Source of the DNA: JAWOLE01 sp963815655
Lineage (GTDB): Bacteria > Acidobacteriota > Thermoanaerobaculia > UBA5066 > Gp7-AA6
Assembly (NCBI GenBank): GCA_963815655.1
Contig: CAWFHK010000001.1
Location: forward strand, 4,398,702 to 4,462,701
Direction of reading: 5' to 3'
DNA length: 64,000 bases
Below are positions 58,730 to 64,000 of the stretch, one piece after another. Positions within the stretch are counted from its first letter, which is position 1; every line of letters starts with the position of its first letter. The notes beneath the pieces are model-generated. The model was given only the letters and a program-made list of their open reading frames with translations. It had not been told where the DNA came from and did not search any database. The position numbers and the translations under genes are program-made.

Positions 58730-59443
58730 ATGAAGGTCCTTCTTCTCGCCGTTGTGCTGGCCGCCGCGCCGGACGTGCAGCAGTGGCTGCACGAGGCGGA
58801 CGCGACTCGCAACGCCTTCGACGAGGCGGTCATCACAGCTCGGGCGAGCCAGGTCGTCGACGGGAAGGTGACGGGGAGCGCCGACTTCGAGGTGTACACG
58901 AAGGGGCGCGACCACGGGCTGATCATCTTCCGCGGAGGGTCCAACAACGGGCGAAAGGTCCTGACCGCCGGTCCGCGCATGTGGCTGATCATCCCGGGAG
59001 CGACCCGCCCGATTCCGGTCACGCCGAACCAGCGCCTTCTCGGAGGCGCCTCCATGGGGGACGTCGCGAGACTGCGATTCGCCGAGGACTTCACGGCGGT
59101 GCTGCGTCCCGAGACCGAGACCATCGGGGGAAAAGCCTGCCGCGTCCTCGACCTCACGGCGAAGTCGCCGAGCGCTCCTTTTCCCCACCTCGTCCTCTGG
59201 TGGAACGAGGCCGAGCGCCTTCCGGCCAGGGTCCTCTTCCGTCTTCCGTCCGGAAAGGACGCCAAGGAGGTCACGTTCACGAAGTTCTCGAATAAGGCGG
59301 GAAAGACGATCGTCTCGGAGATGGAGATTCGCGATCTTCTGTCGCGGGATCCCCACACCGTGACGCGGCTCGAGTACACCGATTACCGGCCGGCGAAGCT
59401 GGACGACGCGCTCTTCACGCCGGAGGGAGCGAAGGGACTTTAG
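58730..59443 (+). CDS. LolA-like outer-membrane lipoprotein-sorting protein
   Basis: 237 residues. A short N-terminal signal ('VLLLAVVLAAA'), then a half-barrel domain with 'DFEVYTKGRDHGLIIFRGG', 'GPRMWLIIPGATRPIPV' and 'FPHLVLWWNEAERLPARVLF', the COG2834-type fold. Such proteins carry lipids or lipoproteins through the periplasm. Its place behind the ABC ATPase and FtsX-like permease genes supports one export system. Its 3' end overlaps the convergent sigma-factor gene by 29 bases. Confidence 0.8.
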   Translation: MKVLLLAVVLAAAPDVQQWLHEADATRNAFDEAVITARASQVVDGKVTGSADFEVYTKGRDHGLIIFRGGSNNGRKVLTAGPRMWLIIPGATRPIPVTPNQRLLGGASMGDVARLRFAEDFTAVLRPETETIGGKACRVLDLTAKSPSAPFPHLVLWWNEAERLPARVLFRLPSGKDAKEVTFTKFSNKAGKTIVSEMEIRDLLSRDPHTVTRLEYTDYRPAKLDDALFTPEGAKGL

Positions 59444-60116
59444 AGAAGCTTTCGACATCGTCCATGAGGCATTCGAGTCGTCTGCCGCGATGCAGAACAT
59501 CCCGAAGACACTGCTGGAGCATTGAGCGATAGCGCCCCTGGCTTCCGCGCGGAATCCCGGATGCTCGGCACGCTTCGGTGAAGGAAGCTCCTTCCAGGAC
59601 TTCTCGAACGACCTTCTGAGCGCGACGACGCTTGAGAGCCGGATGTTCCGCCAGAGAGGTCTCGACGATCTCCTCCAAGAGCATCATCCCGTGTCGATCA
59701 CTGCCTGGAGCTGACGGTATAGCTTTGCCCGCGAGCGCGTCTTCGTGACTCTTATGCCGCCAGAAGTCGCAAGCCCGCCGCCGGGCGACCACGACGAAGA
59801 AGCCGTTGATGTTCGTTCGGACGAGGCCTCTGGCTCGGAAGCAGACCAGGAGAGCCTCAGCGATGACATCCTGACGGTCAGCGGGCTGAAGGCGGTAATG
59901 CCTAGCAAGGATTCTGTCCACGCGTTGGACGACGAGGTCGTCGGGCCAGAACGTCATCGGCCCTGTGAGGCTGGAATCCTCCCCACTCCTACACCCATCA
60001 ACACCTGAATCTCGATGCTCGTTAGGCAAGAAGGCGCCGGTTAGTCCCACCGAATTAAGCGAAGCGAATCGCGGCTCTGCCATGGGGCCTGTGCTGTCCG
60101 CATGATTCGGTTTCAT
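59415..60116 (-). CDS. ECF-like RNA polymerase sigma factor
   Basis: 233 residues from ATG 60116 (a TTG at 60119 is next to it). Region 2 is seen as 'RQDVIAEALLVCFRAR' and 'GFFVVVARRRACDFWRHK', and region 4 as a helix-turn-helix-like segment 'FTEACRASGIPRGSQGRYRS', though diverged from canonical sigma-70. An N-terminal 50-residue extension is rich in polar residues. It is divergent from the RHS gene and could act on it (inference). The DNA here has visibly lower GC than the window average. Confidence 0.7.
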   Translation of the reverse strand: MKPNHADSTGPMAEPRFASLNSVGLTGAFLPNEHRDSGVDGCRSGEDSSLTGPMTFWPDDLVVQRVDRILARHYRLQPADRQDVIAEALLVCFRARGLVRTNINGFFVVVARRRACDFWRHKSHEDALAGKAIPSAPGSDRHGMMLLEEIVETSLAEHPALKRRRAQKVVREVLEGASFTEACRASGIPRGSQGRYRSMLQQCLRDVLHRGRRLECLMDDVESFSKVPSLPPA

Positions 60117-60300
60117 CAAAGTTAGTTTCCCTTCCGGCTCGCCGATTCGAAGTCTCTATTCTGCCGAGCCGATGCATTCCGACTCCTCCAAACGACATAG
60201 AGGTTGAGAGGCCGGGAAACGGAAACCTGACTCCCGCGGATTACGGGCCTTGAATCCCAAACCGCGACCGAGTCTTTGAAAAACCCTTGCGGGAGGAGAT

Positions 60301-62910
60301 ATGAACCTCAAATCCAGCCGTCGTCCAGCTCTACTTGCAGCGATTCTATCGGCCGTGTTCGTCGGGTCGGCTTCAGCCTACATTCCTCCAACGAACCCGA
60401 CCCATCTCAGCCCTGGAGACTGGTCCTACCAGATTGCGGATGGCCCACCCGACAGCCATGGCTGGGTTGGCAAGGATCCGACTACGTGCAACCCGGAGCC
60501 GAACGGGTTCTGCGATCCCTGCCTAATCGGTACAAGTCTTCCGCAGTGCGTAGGCTTCAGTGACTCGCGGCTAGTCCAGACGATGGTTAAAGTCGATGTC
60601 GTAACCATCTCCGGCCAGCAGTATTTCGACTTCACCATACAGTATGAGTTTCCCAACCTGTACTGCGTGACCGGTGGGGATGATCCGCGGGTGCGGCCCC
60701 AGGACTCATTCTTCGCTCAGCGCATGTGGCTTTCGGCTGATCCGAACGGCCAGATCAGGATCGGGCCGCCACCGGCTGATGCCGTGGCGTGGTTCGAGAA
60801 GGGTTTCTGGAAACCGCGTCTGCCCATGGATTGCAGCCTTGACTACTTCTACCTTACGTTTGAGGAATGTATTCCATTTAACCCCTTCATCGTGACGCGG
60901 ACGATCGGTCCATTCAAACTGCCTCAGCGCACGCAAATCGGATCGGTATGCCGGGTCAGGGCTCCCGACTCCTGCCCCGCCCCCGGGGGGGCGGGTGGCT
61001 CTTCGGGAGGCCCAGGGACGGGCGTCTTCGGGCCGATCAATGTCGGTTCAGGAGATGTGAGCTATTCGGAACATCTGGTGCATGTGGCCAGCTCCCCGGT
61101 TGTCGCTCCCAGCCTCGACCTGACCCTCGGCTATGCCTCGAGCCAAGCCTACGCAGGCCTGTTCGGAACGAGCTGGTCGAGTACGCTGACCCAAACGGTC
61201 GAGGCGGTGCCGAGCACGTCAGAGAAGCTTCTGCGCCGGCGGACCGCTGCAAGCTTCGACGAGTACTACACCCTCAGCGCGACGACGGGGAAATGGCACG
61301 CGTCCTTCCCGGCCGACCTGAGGGGAACGATCGTGTCTGACGGCACCCTATATACCCTCACGGATCTAGATGGGACCGCCATCCAATTCGAAAAGAGCAC
61401 GTCCCGATGGAAGTCAACGACCGATCGCTGGGGAAACCATATCTTGGCAGATTACGCAGGCATGCCCAACTCCTTTACGGTGAGCGACTCTCAAGGGAGA
61501 ACTTTGACCTTCAGCCTGACCGGCGGTCTGATCACCCAAGTCCAGGATTCCGACGGCAACATATGGAGGTTCTCTTACACGAGCGGTTACCTGACCCAGA
61601 TCCTGGACCCGTTCCATCTGGGCAGCGGTTTCTGGCGCAGGTACGAGTACGCCACGGTGCCAGGCCTCTCGCCCAACCCTCTCTCCGCCGTCAAGGACGA
61701 GCAAAACAAAGTCCTTGAGGGCTTTGCCTATGATCCTCAGGGCCGCGCATGGATGACGTTCGCGGAGGGCAATCAGAATTACGGGACGCTCGCGTACGAC
61801 ACTCCAAGCGTAGGCCATACCACTGTCACGACGAGGATTGATAACACTCCGACCAACCAGGTCAGTGTTTTCGACCTCATCTATCAGGGGGGCCGATATC
61901 TCGCCACTCGGATCAACGGAAACTGCGCCTCATGCAGTGGCGCCGACGGCGACGATCAGACCTTCACGTACGATACCAGCAATCATGCGATCACAAGAAC
62001 CGTCGGTATTGGAGCCGAGCAGGTTCAGACGATCAATACGTACGACGCCAACGGCATGATATTGACAAGAACCGAGGTGGTTGGGCAACCGCTGCTGCAG
62101 CGCACGACGACCTTCACCTACAACTATGCTGGCGGGACGCCGTCGGGAGGGCCGCCGTGGCCGAGTTTCATCACCAGCGTCTCCGAAGCTTCGGCGGTGA
62201 AACCCACTCCTGCCCAGAAGGTCACCTCCTACTCCTGGAACGCGACTGGAACTCGAGAAACGACCTTGACAACCGACGTCTCAGGCTATCTCCTCTCCGG
62301 CGACGCTTCGCCGATCACGTACAGGACAACGTCCATCTTCGACGGAGCGAGCCCCGTTAAGCACCGACTGCTCGAGGTAGACGGGCCCGATCAGGTCGGC
62401 CAAGCGCCTTCAAACCGAAAGACCGTCTACACCTACTACTCGGACATCAGCCCGACCCCACTCAATTCGCGTGGACGGCTGCAGATGGTGGCGGTCGACA
62501 CTTCGGCCACCGCGCAACTGGTCACCACGTATGAAAACTACGACGTCTTCGGCACTGCCAAGAAGGTCGTCGATCCGAATTCGGTCGAGACAGACAAGAC
62601 GACGGATGCCAGGGGGCGAGTGCTCACCGTCACCTCGCAACCTGTCCCGGGAGATCCGAATGAAGCGATCGTGTACACGACAACCTACACGTTTGACCCG
62701 CGGGATCGGTTGACGGGAATCGATTTCCCGATGAACGCGAAGCTTCGGTACGAGTACGAAGATGGGACGAACCGTCTCGTCAACACGATCCGAATGGGCG
62801 CCGCCTTCAATCAGCGAGAACGGCTTCACCTGACGCTGAATGTGATCGGCGGCAAAACGATGGAAGAGGCGCAGATCTGCCTCACACCGGCGACGACATG
62901 CAACGACTGA
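60301..62910 (+). CDS. RHS-repeat exported protein, part before an in-frame TGA
   Basis: 869 residues to a TGA at 62908. Signal peptide ('LLAAILSAVFVGSASA'), a Cys-containing N-terminal domain of unknown type (about 25-235), then a DUF6531-like start ('GPINVGSGDVSYSEHLV') and YD repeats ('YDPQGRAWMTF', 'DSDGNIWRFSYTS', 'TYTFDPRDRLTGIDFP'). RHS proteins form beta cages around toxins or adhesin parts. GGAGGAG sits before the ATG. The repeats continue in the same frame after the TGA. 60120-60300 upstream has no gene and probably holds two divergent promoters. Confidence 0.88.
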   Translation: MNLKSSRRPALLAAILSAVFVGSASAYIPPTNPTHLSPGDWSYQIADGPPDSHGWVGKDPTTCNPEPNGFCDPCLIGTSLPQCVGFSDSRLVQTMVKVDVVTISGQQYFDFTIQYEFPNLYCVTGGDDPRVRPQDSFFAQRMWLSADPNGQIRIGPPPADAVAWFEKGFWKPRLPMDCSLDYFYLTFEECIPFNPFIVTRTIGPFKLPQRTQIGSVCRVRAPDSCPAPGGAGGSSGGPGTGVFGPINVGSGDVSYSEHLVHVASSPVVAPSLDLTLGYASSQAYAGLFGTSWSSTLTQTVEAVPSTSEKLLRRRTAASFDEYYTLSATTGKWHASFPADLRGTIVSDGTLYTLTDLDGTAIQFEKSTSRWKSTTDRWGNHILADYAGMPNSFTVSDSQGRTLTFSLTGGLITQVQDSDGNIWRFSYTSGYLTQILDPFHLGSGFWRRYEYATVPGLSPNPLSAVKDEQNKVLEGFAYDPQGRAWMTFAEGNQNYGTLAYDTPSVGHTTVTTRIDNTPTNQVSVFDLIYQGGRYLATRINGNCASCSGADGDDQTFTYDTSNHAITRTVGIGAEQVQTINTYDANGMILTRTEVVGQPLLQRTTTFTYNYAGGTPSGGPPWPSFITSVSEASAVKPTPAQKVTSYSWNATGTRETTLTTDVSGYLLSGDASPITYRTTSIFDGASPVKHRLLEVDGPDQVGQAPSNRKTVYTYYSDISPTPLNSRGRLQMVAVDTSATAQLVTTYENYDVFGTAKKVVDPNSVETDKTTDARGRVLTVTSQPVPGDPNEAIVYTTTYTFDPRDRLTGIDFPMNAKLRYEYEDGTNRLVNTIRMGAAFNQRERLHLTLNVIGGKTMEEAQICLTPATTCND

Positions 62911-62913
62911 GAG

Positions 62914-64000
62914 ATGCGACGATGCGACTCGTTCTCATACGACGTCCACAACCGCCTTTTGTCGGTCGTGCATCCGGATTCCAGTCACGTGGACTACACG
63001 TACGACTCGCGTGGAAACCTGACATCCGTCAAGGATGAAAACCATCTGGCCGCGAACACGACATATGCCTACGATGCCTTGAACCGCCTGCGCACGGTTA
63101 CCCAGGACCTGGCAGACGCGCCCGGCAGCTCCGGGGCGTGTGCCGCCGCTGCCGGTCAGATCGCCACCTGCTACGACTACGACTCGCACGACAACCTGAT
63201 ATCTGTGACCGATCCGAACGGGAATCAGACACCCTACGCGTACGATGATTTCCGCCGGATGCAGAAGCAGACGAGCCCGGTGTCGGGAATGACGACGTAC
63301 TCCTACGATGCGGCGGGGAACCTCCTGTCCTCGACCGACGCCAACGCCGCTACGACGACACGCTTCTACGATTTCGCGAACCGAATTGTGACCTCCTCGG
63401 CCGTGCGGAGCGGGCTGCCGACGGAGACGACGACCTGGGAATACGACAGTTCCACCGAGCACAACTACGGAATCGGTCGTCTTTCTTCCATGACCGATCA
63501 GGTCGGATCTACCACCACCGTTTTCACGACCTATTCTTACGAGCGCCGTGGGCTTCTCAAGTCGGAGACCAGAACGATTCAGGGCCATACCCACAGCCTC
63601 GGGTACGGATACGATAAGAACGGCAACCGGACCTCGATACGCTATCCCTCAGGGCGGACAGCGACCTACGTGTTCGACTGCGCGAATCGCCCGACCTCGG
63701 TGACGTTCGAGGGGATGACGTACGTGTCGTCGACGGCCTACGAGCCGTTCGGCCCGGAGATGCAGCTCAACTTCGGAAACGGCACCACGAAGTATGTTTT
63801 CTACGACCAGCGGTACCAGCCCACGGAAAACAAGCTCACCAACGGGTTGGGCACGCTGGCCGACTACACCTACGCGGAGGATTCCGTAGGCAACATCATC
63901 CAGATTCACGACACGAGGGACCCGAACTACAACCGCGACTTCTTACCCTACGACGACCTGAATCGCCTGACGACGGCCACCTCGGGCAGCGCCCTCTGGG
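62914..64000 (+). CDS. RHS-repeat protein, part after the in-frame TGA (3' end outside window)
   Basis: The frame of the upstream RHS gene stays open from the TGA at 62908 to the window end, with no further stop. YD repeats resume about ten codons on: 'FSYDVHNRLLSVVHPD', 'YTYDSRGNLTSVKDEN', 'YAYDALNRLRTVTQDL', 'CYDYDSHDNLISVTDP', 'YSYDAAGNLLSSTDAN', 'GYGYDKNGNRTSIRYP'. ATG 62914 could serve as a new start, but most likely this is one gene broken by a nonsense codon (TGG to TGA), a sequencing error, or recoding. The C-terminal toxin region is beyond the window. Confidence 0.82.
   Translation, partial: MRRCDSFSYDVHNRLLSVVHPDSSHVDYTYDSRGNLTSVKDENHLAANTTYAYDALNRLRTVTQDLADAPGSSGACAAAAGQIATCYDYDSHDNLISVTDPNGNQTPYAYDDFRRMQKQTSPVSGMTTYSYDAAGNLLSSTDANAATTTRFYDFANRIVTSSAVRSGLPTETTTWEYDSSTEHNYGIGRLSSMTDQVGSTTTVFTTYSYERRGLLKSETRTIQGHTHSLGYGYDKNGNRTSIRYPSGRTATYVFDCANRPTSVTFEGMTYVSSTAYEPFGPEMQLNFGNGTTKYVFYDQRYQPTENKLTNGLGTLADYTYAEDSVGNIIQIHDTRDPNYNRDFLPYDDLNRLTTATSGSALW

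Noticed and set aside
62908..62910. Selenocysteine codon in the RHS gene
   Set aside because: No clear SECIS hairpin follows and RHS proteins are not known as selenoproteins; nonsense mutation or error is simpler. Kept as a finding for checking.

Overview
This 64 kb window is GC-rich chromosomal DNA from a Gram-negative bacterium. The evidence for an outer membrane is a Pal/OmpA lipoprotein, a LolA-like protein and several lipoproteins. Menaquinone-type respiration, a b6-like split cytochrome b, a large octaheme cytochrome c, a selC tRNA and many PadR-like palindromes and hairpin repeats fit Acidobacteriota or a related deep lineage. That placement is inference, because no rRNA or marker protein is present. 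Almost all of the sequence is densely coding.

Layout. 1-6.2 kb: end of a DUF92 gene, a UbiA prenyltransferase, an HDAC-like deacetylase and a DUF255 thioredoxin-domain protein. 6.3-13.6 kb: a respiratory operon of a four-cluster ferredoxin, a HEAT-repeat membrane protein, Rieske protein, split cytochrome b, an eight-CxxCH cytochrome c with a coiled coil, and a 49-residue membrane protein. 13.7-17.4 kb: TlpA thioredoxin, TIGR02757 protein, HflX, a candidate antisense-strand ncRNA, a small lipoprotein and a zinc ribbon. 17.4-17.7 kb: a tandem duplication carrying one truncated and one intact tRNA-Ala(GGC).

17.8-35.0 kb (minus strand): a nine-gene run joined by short gaps and ATGA/GTGA overlaps. 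It encodes a GT39 glycosyltransferase, TreZ, GlgB, a TreS-maltokinase fusion, GlgE, a GH15 glucoamylase, OtsA, OtsB and a second OtsA fused to a membrane sensor-like region. This covers OtsAB and TreS/Mak/GlgE trehalose and alpha-glucan metabolism, plus half of the TreYZ route. 35.2-44.8 kb: mainly osmotic and stress transport, with an APC permease fused to two UspA domains, three mechanosensitive-channel-like proteins, an SLC13 transporter with RCK-C domains, and a UspA protein. 45.1-54.4 kb: GNAT and amidohydrolase pair, a second nearly identical Rieske protein, a Pal-like lipoprotein behind paired palindromes, a CLC protein, a periplasmic binding lipoprotein, a POT transporter and a LytS/LytTR two-component pair. 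54.4-59.4 kb: tRNA-Sec, acyl-CoA synthetase, and an ABC export operon with a LolA-like gene. 59.4-64 kb: lower-GC DNA with an ECF-like sigma factor divergent from a large RHS gene, which contains an in-frame TGA and runs off the end.

The most unusual feature is a set of intergenic elements made of 7-10 bp units repeated in tandem and then repeated in inverted orientation, so that each can fold into a long hairpin. At least three unrelated unit sequences recur in the window, at seven two-armed or one-armed sites, with two further one-armed sites of other sequence. Some have been absorbed into the 3' ends of genes.
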